Origin: Melaminivora suipulveris
GTDB taxonomy: Bacteria; Pseudomonadota; Gammaproteobacteria; Burkholderiales; Burkholderiaceae_C
DNA length: 64,000 nucleotides
Direction: 5' to 3'
NCBI RefSeq assembly: GCF_003008575.1
Contig: NZ_CP027667.1
Location: 1,492,501-1,556,500 of the forward strand
The position numbers and the translations under genes are program-made. Below are positions 31,739-39,702 of this stretch, piece by piece (the stretch's first letter is position 1; each line of letters opens with the position of its first letter). Under the pieces are notes generated by a model. The model was not told the origin of the DNA. It saw only the letters and a program-made list of their open reading frames with translations, and ran no database searches.

Positions 31739-33364
31739 ATGACTTTTACGCTGCTGCACCGCCTGGCCCTGGCCGCTCTGCCTGCGGCCTTGCTGGCCTG
31801 GAATGGCGCCGCCACCGCGCAAGGCGCGCCGGTGGTCGAGTCGCGCATCAGCGCCGTCAAGCTCTATCCGGGCAGCGCCACGGTGGAGCGCACGGCACGC
31901 GTGCCCGCAGGCAGCCGCAGCGTGACTTTTGACTGCCTGCCGGCGGGCCTGGACGCACGCAGCGTGCAGGTGCAGGCCGCTGGCGCGCCGGTGGGCGACA
32001 TGGCGGTGCAGGTGCGCGACCGCGCGCTCGCCAGCAGCTGCGCCGGCGCGCAGGGCGAGCGTCTGCGCAGCCTGACGCAGCGCCTGGCCGAAGCGCGCGC
32101 CGAGACCGGCGCGCTGGAGCTGGCGCACAACTACCTGAAAAGCATCGCCGGCAACGCCCCCGGCACATCGCCCGCCACCGGCCCCGGCACGCCCGGCGCC
32201 GGCCAGATCGGCGCGACCACCGATGCACTGCGCAAATCCGGCCACGACACGCTGTTGCGCCTGCACCAGGCGCGGCAGCGCCAGGACGAGCTGGAGCAGC
32301 AGCTCAAGGCCCTCACCGCCGAGCGCGAGCGCGCCGGCGCAGCGCAGACGCGTGTGGCCAGCGTGACCGTTGCGCTGGCCGCGCCGCGCGAGGCCGAGCT
32401 GCGCCTGTCCTACCAGGTGCGCGGCCCGAGCTGGTCGCCCAGCTACCGCGCCACGCTGGACAGCAGCGGCGCGCAGGTGCGCCTGGAGCGCTTGGCGCTG
32501 GTCGCGCAGGACACCGGCGAGGACTGGAGCGACGCGCCGCTGACCCTGTCCACCGGCCAGCCGCTCGCCAGCGCCGGCGCGCCCCTGCCCCGGCCATGGA
32601 CGGTGGACGTGCGCCCGGCCCGCCCCGAAGTGCCCACGCTCGCCGCTGCCGCCCCGGCCCCCGTGGCACGCTCCGCCCGCGCCGAGGCGGCCGAGGCGGC
32701 GCCGGACGGCGAGCCGGCGCCGGACTTCACTGTCGCCATCGCCGAGGGCGCCTACGCCACCGAGTTCACCGTGCCGCAGCGCGTCAACGTGCCCTCGGGC
32801 GGCCCCAGGGTGGCGCTGGCGCTGCAGACGCAGCAGATCGGTGCCGCGCTGCTGGCGCGCAGCACGCCGGCGCTGGACGCCAGCGCCTACCTGGTGGCGC
32901 AGCTGCCGGCGCTGCCCGGCATCTGGCCCACCGGGCCGGTGGCGCTGTACCGCGACGGCGCCTACGTCGGCCAGAGCACGCTGGACGCCTCGCAGGCGCA
33001 GCAGGAGCTGTCCTTCGGCCGCGATGAGCGCATCACCGTCGAGGCCGAGCCCGAGCGCCAGCTGAGCGCCAGCGCCGGCCTGATCGGCACACGCACCGAA
33101 CGCAGCACCGAGCGCAGCTACACGCTGACCAACCGCCACGCACGCGCCGTGCAGTTGCAGGTGCTGCATGCCGCGCCGGTTTCGCGCGATGCGCAGATCA
33201 AGGTCGAGTCGCACTACGAGCCCACGCCCACCGAGACCGACTGGCGCGGCCGGCCCGGCACCATCGCCTGGAACCAGCAGCTTGCCGCCGGCGCCAGCGC
33301 GCGCTTCACCGCGCGCCACACGCTGCGCCACGACAAGGACGTGGTGCTGCGCGAGCGGCGCTGA
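31739..33364 (+). CDS. DUF4139-family secreted/periplasmic protein
   Basis: A 541 aa protein related to mucoidy-inhibitor-like (MuiA) proteins with DUF4140 and DUF4139 parts. A signal peptide is at 1-27 (LALAALPAALLAWNGAATAQG). The N-terminal DUF4140 region carries VVESRISAVKLYPGSATVER, then a coiled-coil about 105-200 (LRSLTQRLAEARAETGALE, RQRQDELEQQLKAL), then the beta-rich DUF4139 part from about 210 (ELRLSYQVRGPSWSPSYRA, LTLSTGQP). Function unknown. It lies between thiL and pgpA. Confidence 0.85.
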   Translation: MTFTLLHRLALAALPAALLAWNGAATAQGAPVVESRISAVKLYPGSATVERTARVPAGSRSVTFDCLPAGLDARSVQVQAAGAPVGDMAVQVRDRALASSCAGAQGERLRSLTQRLAEARAETGALELAHNYLKSIAGNAPGTSPATGPGTPGAGQIGATTDALRKSGHDTLLRLHQARQRQDELEQQLKALTAERERAGAAQTRVASVTVALAAPREAELRLSYQVRGPSWSPSYRATLDSSGAQVRLERLALVAQDTGEDWSDAPLTLSTGQPLASAGAPLPRPWTVDVRPARPEVPTLAAAAPAPVARSARAEAAEAAPDGEPAPDFTVAIAEGAYATEFTVPQRVNVPSGGPRVALALQTQQIGAALLARSTPALDASAYLVAQLPALPGIWPTGPVALYRDGAYVGQSTLDASQAQQELSFGRDERITVEAEPERQLSASAGLIGTRTERSTERSYTLTNRHARAVQLQVLHAAPVSRDAQIKVESHYEPTPTETDWRGRPGTIAWNQQLAAGASARFTARHTLRHDKDVVLRERR

Positions 33365-33389
33365 CGTTTCCCCTCTTTCGCCTATCGCC

Positions 33390-33902
33390 ATGCCCGCCAT
33401 CGCCCCGCACCAGTTGCGTCGCTTCCTGCTCAGCCATCCGGCGCACTTCATCGCGCTGGGGGCGGGCAGCGGCCTGTCGCCGGTCGCGCCGGGCACGGTG
33501 GGCACGTTGTGGGGCTGGCTGGCGTTTCTGGTGCTTCAGCTGTGGCTGGCGCCCGCCGCCCTGGGCTGGCTGGTGCTGGCGTCGCTGCCGGTCGGCTGGT
33601 GGGCCTGCACGGTGAGCGCGCGCCACATGGGCGTGGCCGATCCGGGCTCCATCGTCTGGGACGAGATCGCCGCCATCTGGCTCATCCTGTGGCTCGCCAT
33701 GCCCATGGGTTTCGTCGGCCAGGCGGTGGCGTTCGCGCTGTTTCGCTATTTCGACGCCGCCAAGCCGGGGCCGGTGGGCTGGGCCGACCGATTGTTCAAG
33801 GGCTTTGGCTGGCGCGGCGGCTTCGGGATCATGTTTGACGACCTGGTGGCCGCCGGCTGCACGCTGCTGGTCGTCGCGCTGTGGCGGCATTTTCTGGCGT
33901 GA
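33390..33902 (+). CDS. pgpA: Phosphatidylglycerophosphatase A
   Basis: Membrane phosphatase that converts phosphatidylglycerol phosphate to phosphatidylglycerol. It is 170 aa with about four hydrophobic segments. The active-site pattern is visible: GLSPVAPGTVGTLWG at residues 31-45, SIVWDEIAAIW near 87, RYFDAAKPGPVGWAD and GFGIMFDDLVAA near the end. The ATG at 33390 lies 26 bases after the DUF4139 stop. Confidence 0.93.
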   Translation: MPAIAPHQLRRFLLSHPAHFIALGAGSGLSPVAPGTVGTLWGWLAFLVLQLWLAPAALGWLVLASLPVGWWACTVSARHMGVADPGSIVWDEIAAIWLILWLAMPMGFVGQAVAFALFRYFDAAKPGPVGWADRLFKGFGWRGGFGIMFDDLVAAGCTLLVVALWRHFLA

Positions 33903-34045
33903 GCGGGTGCCGCAATCCCACGCGGCGCGCGCTGGGGCGACCGCAAGGTCGGGCGCAGCCGTCCGCCGCCGCCCCGGTGCGGGCGTTCGTCAATGCCGGT
34001 CGCGCCGCCGCGCACATGGCCGGCCCCTCAAGGAAGTCTCCCGCC

Positions 34046-34495
34046 ATGTCCCAACTTTTGCACTCCCCCATGCGCTCGTCTCGCGTCGCGCTGGCCGCCA
34101 CCTTCGCCGCGCTCAGCCTGGGCGCCGCGCCGCTGAGCGCGCAGGCGCAGATCCCCGCGCAACCTGCGGCGCAGACTCAGGCGCCGCAGACATGGAACCG
34201 CATCAACGTGCCGCCGTACCCGGCCAGCCAGCCGGACAAGCTGAAGGTGGACCAGGACGAGTACAAGCTGTACCTTCGCACCAGCGACGGGCCGCAGCAG
34301 GTGTTCGATTTCTACCGCGCGCAACTGGAGCAGCAGGGCTTTCGCGTCACCTCCAGCAAGGACAAGAAGCACGGCCAGAAGGCCTACTTGCAGCGCGGCG
34401 CCGGCAGCGCGCCCGAGGACCGCGTGGAGCTGGACGTCAAGCGCAAGGCGGGCGGCGTGATCAAGGTCGAGATCGAGATCGACGAGACGGACTGA
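34046..34495 (+). CDS. Secreted protein of unknown function, 149 aa
   Basis: Signal peptide 1-36 (RVALAATFAALSLGAAPLSAQAQ), then a Gln/Ala/Pro linker and a compact alpha/beta domain (YKLYLRTSDGPQQVFDFYRAQLEQQGF) of the kind seen in small periplasmic stress or envelope proteins. The ATG at 34046 has AAGGAAG upstream. It is followed by cinA 33 bases later. I do not recognise a named family. Confidence 0.75.
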   Translation: MSQLLHSPMRSSRVALAATFAALSLGAAPLSAQAQIPAQPAAQTQAPQTWNRINVPPYPASQPDKLKVDQDEYKLYLRTSDGPQQVFDFYRAQLEQQGFRVTSSKDKKHGQKAYLQRGAGSAPEDRVELDVKRKAGGVIKVEIEIDETD

Positions 34496-34502
34496 GCCGC
34501 TG

Positions 34503-34580
34503 ATTTTTCACTCTCGAAACCATAGCTGATGGCGCATACGTATAGCCGACTGAAGGCCGATTTGGCTCATATTTCTCAAA
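34503..34580 (+). repeat. ATAGC-type dispersed repeat, copy G
   Basis: CTCTCGAAACCATAGCTGAT, then ACGTATAGCCGACTGAAGGC and CGATTTGGCTCATATTTCTC. The cinA start codon and about its first 17 codons lie inside the repeat. Confidence 0.75.
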
Positions 34581-35020
34581 CGCTGCCGGCACGCGGCTGG
34601 ATGCTGGCCAGCGCCGAGAGCTGCACCGGCGGCCTGATCGCCGCCGCCTGTACCGACCTGGCGGGATCGAGCCAGTGGTTCGAGCGCGGCTTCGTGAGCT
34701 ACTCCAACGCCGCCAAGACCGAGCTGCTGGGCGTGCCGGCTGAACTCATCGAGCAGCATGGCGCCGTCAGCGAGCCGGTGGCGCGGGCCATGGCCGAGGG
34801 CGCCGTCGCCCGCTCACAGGCGCAGGTGGGCGTGGCCGTCACCGGCGTCGCCGGCCCCTCGGGCGGCAGCGCGGCCAAGCCGGTGGGCACCGTGTGGCTG
34901 GCCTGGCATGTGGATGGCCGCACGCACAGCGAACTGCAGCACTTCGACGGCGACCGCGCCGCCGTGCGCGCCGCCACCGTGGCGCGCGCGCTGGCGCGGC
35001 TGGCGCAGTTGCTGGGCTGA
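34529..35020 (+). CDS. pncC: CinA-family nicotinamide-nucleotide amidohydrolase
   Basis: Stand-alone CinA C-terminal domain (163 aa), which deamidates nicotinamide mononucleotide in NAD recycling. Motifs: LASAESCTGGLIAA (catalytic Ser region, residues 26-39), FERGFVSYSNAAKTELLGV, GAVSEPVARAMAEGA and VAVTGVAGPSGGSAAKPVGTVW. It lacks the N-terminal molybdopterin-like domain of full-length CinA. Residues 1-18 (MAHTYSRLKADLAHISQT) are encoded by repeat copy G, and no good ribosome site is visible, so translation start and N-terminus appear repeat-derived. Confidence 0.9.
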   Translation: MAHTYSRLKADLAHISQTLPARGWMLASAESCTGGLIAAACTDLAGSSQWFERGFVSYSNAAKTELLGVPAELIEQHGAVSEPVARAMAEGAVARSQAQVGVAVTGVAGPSGGSAAKPVGTVWLAWHVDGRTHSELQHFDGDRAAVRAATVARALARLAQLLG

Positions 35021-35052
35021 GCCCGAGTAACTGCGATGCCGGCCCGCCGGCT

Positions 35053-36726
35053 TCAGGCCGCTGGCGGCGCCGCCACGTGCTCGCGCCGCTGCACCACCAC
35101 GAAACGGTCGGCCACGAAGGCCAGCGTGGTGTAGCTGGCGTTCGCCGCGCGGTTGCCGCCCGTGGCGTGGTAGTCGGAGAACGCCGACGACTGGTTCACG
35201 TACACGCCCTGCGTCAGGTTGATGGACAGCGCGACGCGCGCGCGGCGCGACAGCTGCACGCTGCTCTCGATGAATGCCCTGTCGGTGGAATACACGCCCA
35301 GGGTCAGCGCGCCGTGCTCGCGCAGCGTGGCGTCGGCGGTCTGCAGCGCACCTTGCGCGCCCTCGGTGGCAACCAGGAAGGACACCGGTCCGAAGCACTC
35401 GCGCGCATAGGTGGCCCAGTCGCCCTGCGTCAGCGCGACGATGGTCGGCGTGTGCATGCGCGCCTGCGGGTAGTCGGGGTTGTCCACGGCGCGCGAGGCC
35501 AGCAGCACGCGGCCCTTGGTGGCCGCGTCCTGGGTGCGCTGCACCGTCTGCGGCGCGCTGATGGCGCCCAGCACCGCGCCGACCACGCGCGGGTCGGACA
35601 GCAGCTTGTCCACGGCCGCCGCCAGGTCCTGCCCGACCTGCTCGAAGCTCTTGTGGCCCTCGTCGGTGGCGATGCCGTCCTTGGGCACCAGGATGTTTTG
35701 CGTGGTGGTGCACATCTGGCCGCTGTACAGCGACAGCGTGAACGCCAGGTTGCGCAGCATGGCGGCGTACTGGTCGGTGGATTCGACGATCACCGTGTTC
35801 ACGCCCGCCATCTCGGCGTACAGGCGTGCCTGGCGGGCGTTGTCGGCAAGCCAGCGGCCGAACTCGTTGCTGCCCGTGAAATCGATGCTGGCCACGGCCG
35901 GGTGGCGCGCCAGCTGCTGGGTGTGCGCCGGGTCCTCGCTCAGCGCCAGCGTCACCAGGTTGGCGTCCAACCCCTGCTCGGCCAGCACCTCGCGCAGGAT
36001 GTTCACCGAGATCGCCGCCGGCAGCACGGCGTTGGGGTGCGGCTTGACGATGACCGGGTTGCCCGTGGCCAGCGCGGCGAACAGACCGGGATAGGTGTTC
36101 CAGGTCGGGAAGGTGGCGCAGCCGATGACCAGCGCCACGCCGCGCCCGACGACCTCGAAGTGCTTTTGCATGACCAGCGGCGGGTTCTTGCCCTGGGGCT
36201 TGTTCCACAGCGCCTCGCCGGGCACGTCGGCCATGGCTTTCCAGGCGTAGGCAATCGCCTCCAGCGCGCGGTCCTGCGCGTGCGGCCCGCCGGCCTGGAA
36301 GGCCATCATGGGCCCCTGGCCGGTGGTCAGCATCACCGCGTGGGCGATCTCGTGGCTGCGCTTGTGGATGCGCGTGAGCGCCTCCAGCAGCACGCCGGTG
36401 CGGCCGCGTGCGCCCAGCGCCTGCCACTGCGGCTCGGCGGCCTGCGCGGCGGCGACCAGCGCCTCGGGCGCGCACTCGGGGTAGCGCACGCCGATCTGCG
36501 CGCCATAGGGCGAGTCCTCGGTCGCCACGCGGCCCACCTCGCCCGGCTGGGCGAGCGGAAAGTCGCGTCCCAGCAGCGCCCGCACCGCCGCCTGGCCGTC
36601 CGCCTGCGCCGTCTCGCCATAGACCTTGGGCGAGGCCACTTCGGGGAAGGGCGACCAGTAGCCACGCGTGGCGCTGGCTTGCAGCGCGCCGTCCAGCAGC
36701 GCGCGGTGGGTGTCGAACAGGCTCAT
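35053..36726 (-). CDS. paaN: Phenylacetate-degradation aldehyde dehydrogenase PaaN
   Basis: NAD(P)-dependent aldehyde dehydrogenase of 557 aa of the PaaN type, acting on the semialdehyde formed after ring opening of phenylacetyl-CoA. ALDH features: VKPHPNAVLPAAISV, FTGSNEFGRWL (NAD loop), MAGVNTVIVES and the catalytic Cys in YSGQMCTTTQNILVP. Compared with E. coli PaaZ (about 680 aa) it lacks the C-terminal enoyl-CoA-hydratase-type ring-opening domain. The ATG at 36726 has AGGAGACC upstream. It is divergent from paaG over a 165-base regulatory region. Confidence 0.92.
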   Translation of the reverse strand: MSLFDTHRALLDGALQASATRGYWSPFPEVASPKVYGETAQADGQAAVRALLGRDFPLAQPGEVGRVATEDSPYGAQIGVRYPECAPEALVAAAQAAEPQWQALGARGRTGVLLEALTRIHKRSHEIAHAVMLTTGQGPMMAFQAGGPHAQDRALEAIAYAWKAMADVPGEALWNKPQGKNPPLVMQKHFEVVGRGVALVIGCATFPTWNTYPGLFAALATGNPVIVKPHPNAVLPAAISVNILREVLAEQGLDANLVTLALSEDPAHTQQLARHPAVASIDFTGSNEFGRWLADNARQARLYAEMAGVNTVIVESTDQYAAMLRNLAFTLSLYSGQMCTTTQNILVPKDGIATDEGHKSFEQVGQDLAAAVDKLLSDPRVVGAVLGAISAPQTVQRTQDAATKGRVLLASRAVDNPDYPQARMHTPTIVALTQGDWATYARECFGPVSFLVATEGAQGALQTADATLREHGALTLGVYSTDRAFIESSVQLSRRARVALSINLTQGVYVNQSSAFSDYHATGGNRAANASYTTLAFVADRFVVVQRREHVAAPPAA

Positions 36727-36776
36727 CGAAGGTCTCCTTGACTCGTATCTAGGGTTTGTCCCGGTGTTGGTTTGAC

Positions 36777-36806
36777 TTGCATCAGAAAGCGGTCGCAGCA
36801 TATTAT
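36777..36806 (+). promoter_or_regulatory. Likely paaG promoter
   Basis: TTGCAT (-35, 36777-36782) and TATTAT (-10, 36801-36806) are 18 bases apart. The palindromic operator begins at the last base of the -10 box, so a bound repressor would block transcription initiation. Confidence 0.5.
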
Positions 36807-36825
36807 TGACCGACCGATCGGTCAA
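36806..36825. promoter_or_regulatory. Probable PaaR (TetR-family) operator 1
   Basis: TTGACCGACCGATCGGTCAA: 8-bp inverted arms, with a perfect 12-bp GACCGATCGGTC core. It matches the second site at 39639-39654 (GACCGACC then TCGGTC) and is placed right after a TATTAT box between divergent paaN and paaG. A TetR-family gene (paaR) is in the same cluster. Confidence 0.75.
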
Positions 36826-36855
36826 CGATGTTTTGACCCATCGCAAAACAACAAC

Positions 36856-36877
36856 GCCGGCGCAGGCCGGCTTTTTT
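36856..36877 (+). terminator. Terminator-like hairpin in the paaG leader
   Basis: GCCGGC-GCAG-GCCGGC followed by TTTTTT, 15 bases before the paaG ATG and downstream of the likely promoter. It looks like a complete intrinsic terminator in the 5' leader, so it could attenuate paa transcription or insulate the divergent promoters. Confidence 0.6.
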
Positions 36878-36891
36878 GGGAAGCTCTCCTG

Positions 36892-37719
36892 ATGCCCGAG
36901 ACCACGCCTTCGTCCGCCGCCGATCCGCTGGTGCTGGCCGCCCGCAGCGGCCCGGTGCTGACGCTGACGTTGAACCGCCCGGCCGCCCTCAACAGCTTCA
37001 CCGGCGCGCTGCACGGCGAGCTGCTGGCCGCGCTGGAAGCCGCCGCCGCCGACAGCGCCGTGCGCTGCGTGGTGCTGACCGGCGCCGGCCGTGCGTTCTG
37101 CGCCGGGCAGGACCTGGCCGACCCGGCCGTCGCCCCCGACCCCGCGCCCGGTGCCGCGCCGCGCGACCTGAGCGAAGTCATCGACCAGCACTACCGCCCC
37201 CTGTGCCTGCGCCTGCGCAGCATGCCGGTGCCGGTGATCGCCGCCGTCAACGGCGTGGCCGCCGGCGCCGGCGCCAGCATTGCGCTTTCCTGCGACATCG
37301 TGGTGGCGGCGCGCTCGGCCAGCTTCATCCAGGCGTTTGCCAAGATCGGCCTGGTACCCGACAGCGGGGGCACCTGGCTGCTCCCGCGCCTGGTGGGCCG
37401 CGCGCGCGCGCTGGGGCTGGCGCTGCTGGGCGACAAGCTGGGCGCCGAGGAAGCGCAGCGCATCGGCCTGATCTGGCAGTGCGTGGACGACGCGCAATTG
37501 CAGCCCACCGTGCAGGCATTGGCCGAGCGGCTGGCGGCCATGCCGGTCAAGGCGCTGGCGGGCATCCGCGCCGCGCTGGACGACGCGTGGCTGCTGGACT
37601 GGCCGCAGGCGCTGGCGCGCGAGGCCCAGCAGCAGCGCGAACTGGGTTTCGCGCACGACTACCGCGAGGGCGTGCAGGCCTTTGGCGAAAAGCGTGCTCC
37701 AAGCTTCAAGGACCGTTGA
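36892..37719 (+). CDS. paaG: Epoxyphenylacetyl-CoA isomerase (enoyl-CoA hydratase family)
   Basis: Crotonase-fold enzyme of 275 aa that isomerises ring-1,2-epoxyphenylacetyl-CoA to oxepin-CoA. Visible: LTLNRPAALNSFTGALH (residues 23-39), GAGRAFCAGQDLAD (oxyanion loop), AAVNGVAAGAGASIALSCDIV and FAKIGLVPDSGGTWLLPRLVG with the catalytic Asp that distinguishes PaaG from PaaF. The ATG at 36892 fits the family; upstream in-frame codons run through the leader hairpin. It is first of the plus-strand paa genes. The C-terminal SFKDR and stop touch repeat copy H. Confidence 0.9.
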   Translation: MPETTPSSAADPLVLAARSGPVLTLTLNRPAALNSFTGALHGELLAALEAAAADSAVRCVVLTGAGRAFCAGQDLADPAVAPDPAPGAAPRDLSEVIDQHYRPLCLRLRSMPVPVIAAVNGVAAGAGASIALSCDIVVAARSASFIQAFAKIGLVPDSGGTWLLPRLVGRARALGLALLGDKLGAEEAQRIGLIWQCVDDAQLQPTVQALAERLAAMPVKALAGIRAALDDAWLLDWPQALAREAQQQRELGFAHDYREGVQAFGEKRAPSFKDR

Positions 37720-37765
37720 GCCGGCGCCAATCAATCGTTTAGTGCTATCAAAAAGATAAATCCCG
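37702..37765 (-). repeat. ATAGC-type dispersed repeat, copy H
   Basis: On the minus strand it shows TTTTTGATAGCACTAAACGA, then TTGATTGGCGCCGGCTCAAC. It bridges the paaG stop and the paaI start. Confidence 0.7.
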
Positions 37766-37768
37766 TCC

Positions 37769-38221
37769 ATGCCTGAAGCATCCATGACCGCCCAGCAGAC
37801 CGCCGACCATGTACGCGTCGGCATGCTGGCCAACGACCGCGCCACGCAAAGCCTGGGCATGCAGATCACTGCCATGGGCCCCGGCACGGCGACGCTGACC
37901 ATGCCCGTGCGCGCCGACATGCTCAACGGCCACGCCACCTGCCACGGCGGCTTCATCACCGCGCTGGCCGACTCGGCCTTTGCCTTCGCCTGCAACTCGG
38001 GCAACGAGCTGACGGTGGCCTCGGGCCTGGCGATCGACTTCGTGGCACCGGCGCGCGAAGGCGACGTGCTCACGGCCAGCGCCCACGAGGTTTCGCACGC
38101 CGGGCGCACCGGCGTGTACGACGCCAGCGTGCGCAACCAGCGCGGCGAGCTGGTGGCAGTGTTTCGCGGCCGCTCCTACCGCATGAAGGGCCGCCCGGCC
38201 GTGCCCCCGGCCGGCGCCTGA
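37769..38221 (+). CDS. paaI: Hydroxyphenylacetyl-CoA thioesterase PaaI
   Basis: Hot-dog-fold thioesterase of 150 aa that hydrolyses dead-end hydroxylated phenylacetyl-CoA products and frees CoA. The motif DMLNGHATCHGGFITALADSA (catalytic Asp/His/Gly region) is at about 51-70, followed by VASGLAIDFVAPAREGDVLTA and GRTGVYDASVRNQRGELVA. The start is ATG 37769 or the in-frame ATG at 37784 (MTAQQT). It lies between paaG and paaK with short gaps. Confidence 0.92.
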   Translation: MPEASMTAQQTADHVRVGMLANDRATQSLGMQITAMGPGTATLTMPVRADMLNGHATCHGGFITALADSAFAFACNSGNELTVASGLAIDFVAPAREGDVLTASAHEVSHAGRTGVYDASVRNQRGELVAVFRGRSYRMKGRPAVPPAGA

Positions 38222-38268
38222 ACCACCAGCGCCCAGATAAAAAAAGCAGGAACCACGGAGACCCCCGC

Positions 38269-39582
38269 ATGTCGCCCACCCGCCCCGCCCCCGGCGAACT
38301 TGAACCGATAGAGACCGCCAGCCGCGACGAAATCCAGGCGCTGCAGCTGCAGCGCCTGCGCTGGTCGCTGCAGCACGCCTACGACAACGTGCCGCACTAC
38401 CGGCGCGCCTTCGACGCCCGCGGCGTGCATCCGGGCGACCTGAAAACCCTGGCCGACCTGGCGAAGTTTCCCTTCACCACCAAGGCCGACCTGCGCGAGA
38501 ACTATCCGTTCGGCATGTTCGCCGTGCCGCGCCACCAGATCATGCGCATCCACGCCTCGTCGGGCACCACCGGCAAGCCCACCGTGGTCGGCTACACCGC
38601 GCGCGACATCGACACCTGGGCCGACCTGGCGGCGCGCTCGATCCGCGCCGCCGGCGGGCGGCCGGGCGACATGGTGCACATCGCCTACGGCTACGGCCTG
38701 TTCACCGGCGGCCTGGGCGCGCACTACGGCGCCGAGCGCGCCGGCTGCACCGTGGTGCCCATGTCCGGCGGGCAGACGGAAAAACAGGTGCAACTGATCC
38801 AGGACTTCAAGCCCGACCTGATCATGGTGACGCCGTCGTACATGCAGGTCATCGTCGAGGAGTTCGCCCGCCAGGGGCTGGATGCGCGCGAGAGCTCTTT
38901 GAGGGTCGGCATCTTCGGCGCCGAGCCCTGGACGGAGGCCATGCGCCGCGAGATCGAACACAGCGCCGGCATCAAGGCTGTGGACATCTACGGCCTGTCC
39001 GAAGTCATGGGCCCGGGCGTGGCCAGCGAGTGCGTGGAAACGCAGGACGGCCCCACCATCTGGGAAGACCACTTCTACCCCGAGATCATCGACCCGCTGA
39101 CGGGCGAGGTGCTGCCCGATGGCGAAGAGGGCGAGCTGGTCTTCACCACCCTGAGCAAGGAAGGCCTGCCGGTGATCCGCTACCGCACGCGCGACCTGAC
39201 GCGCCTGTTGCCGCCCACGGCGCGGTCGTTCAGGCGCATGGGCAAGATCGTCGGGCGCTCGGACGACATGCTCATCATTCGCGGCGTGAACATGTTCCCC
39301 ACGCAGATCGAGGAGATCGTGCTGGCGCACGAGCAGCTGTCGGGCCAGTACCAGATCGTCGTCTCGCGCGACGGCAACCTGGACCGGGTGGAGGTGCGCT
39401 GCGAGCTGCACCCCCACTGCCAGGCCGCGCCCGACGAGGTGCAGCAGATCAGCGGCTGGATCCAGCACCGCATCAAGACCCTGGTGGGCATCAGCACGCG
39501 CGTGAGCGTGCTGCCGCAGGACTCCATCGAACGCACGCTGGTGGGCAAGGCCCGGCGCGTAATCGACCAGCGCCCGCGCTGA
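38269..39582 (+). CDS. paaK: Phenylacetate-CoA ligase
   Basis: AMP-forming ligase of 437 aa that activates phenylacetate with ATP and CoA, the entry step of the pathway. ANL-family motifs: RIHASSGTTGKPTVVGYT (P-loop, about 98-114), YGYGLFTGGLGAHYGAE, DIYGLSEVMGPGVASEC, YRTRDLTRLLPP and GRSDDMLIIRGVNMFPTQIEE. A GGAGA lies 9 bases before the ATG. An intrinsic terminator follows the stop by 10 bases, so this appears to end the first paa transcription unit (paaG-paaI-paaK). Confidence 0.96.
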   Translation: MSPTRPAPGELEPIETASRDEIQALQLQRLRWSLQHAYDNVPHYRRAFDARGVHPGDLKTLADLAKFPFTTKADLRENYPFGMFAVPRHQIMRIHASSGTTGKPTVVGYTARDIDTWADLAARSIRAAGGRPGDMVHIAYGYGLFTGGLGAHYGAERAGCTVVPMSGGQTEKQVQLIQDFKPDLIMVTPSYMQVIVEEFARQGLDARESSLRVGIFGAEPWTEAMRREIEHSAGIKAVDIYGLSEVMGPGVASECVETQDGPTIWEDHFYPEIIDPLTGEVLPDGEEGELVFTTLSKEGLPVIRYRTRDLTRLLPPTARSFRRMGKIVGRSDDMLIIRGVNMFPTQIEEIVLAHEQLSGQYQIVVSRDGNLDRVEVRCELHPHCQAAPDEVQQISGWIQHRIKTLVGISTRVSVLPQDSIERTLVGKARRVIDQRPR

Positions 39583-39591
39583 CGCGGCTGA

Positions 39592-39625
39592 AACTGCGCC
39601 AGGCAGGGGCCGGCGCAGTTTTTTA
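39592..39625 (+). terminator. Intrinsic terminator after paaK
   Basis: AACTGCGCC pairs perfectly with GGCGCAGTT around an 11-base loop and is followed by TTTTTAT. It is the clearest terminator in the window and separates paaGIK from the downstream oxygenase genes. Confidence 0.85.
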
Positions 39626-39638
39626 TCCCGTATTCTTC

Positions 39639-39654
39639 GACCGACCAGTCGGTC
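39639..39654. promoter_or_regulatory. Probable PaaR (TetR-family) operator 2
   Basis: GACCGACCAGTCGGTC: 7-bp inverted arms. It matches operator 1 at 14 of 16 positions and also directly follows a TATTCT box (39631-39636), 49 bases before the diiron oxygenase start. No good -35 is seen upstream, but the shared layout suggests a second regulated promoter. Confidence 0.75.
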
Positions 39655-39702
39655 CAGTGCAGGTTCTTCACCCCCGCAACCGAGAGAGAGGAGACAAGCG
39701 CC

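Noticed and set aside
29171..33505. A 1444-codon minus-strand open frame under kefC-like, ybdK-like, thiL and DUF4139 genes
   Set aside because: It is a shadow of four clear plus-strand genes in GC-rich DNA, has low-complexity Arg/Ala/His composition and no recognisable domain.
36727..36891. Riboswitch or sRNA in the paaN-paaG spacer
   Set aside because: Only a simple 6-bp stem with T-run and an operator palindrome are visible; no larger conserved fold.
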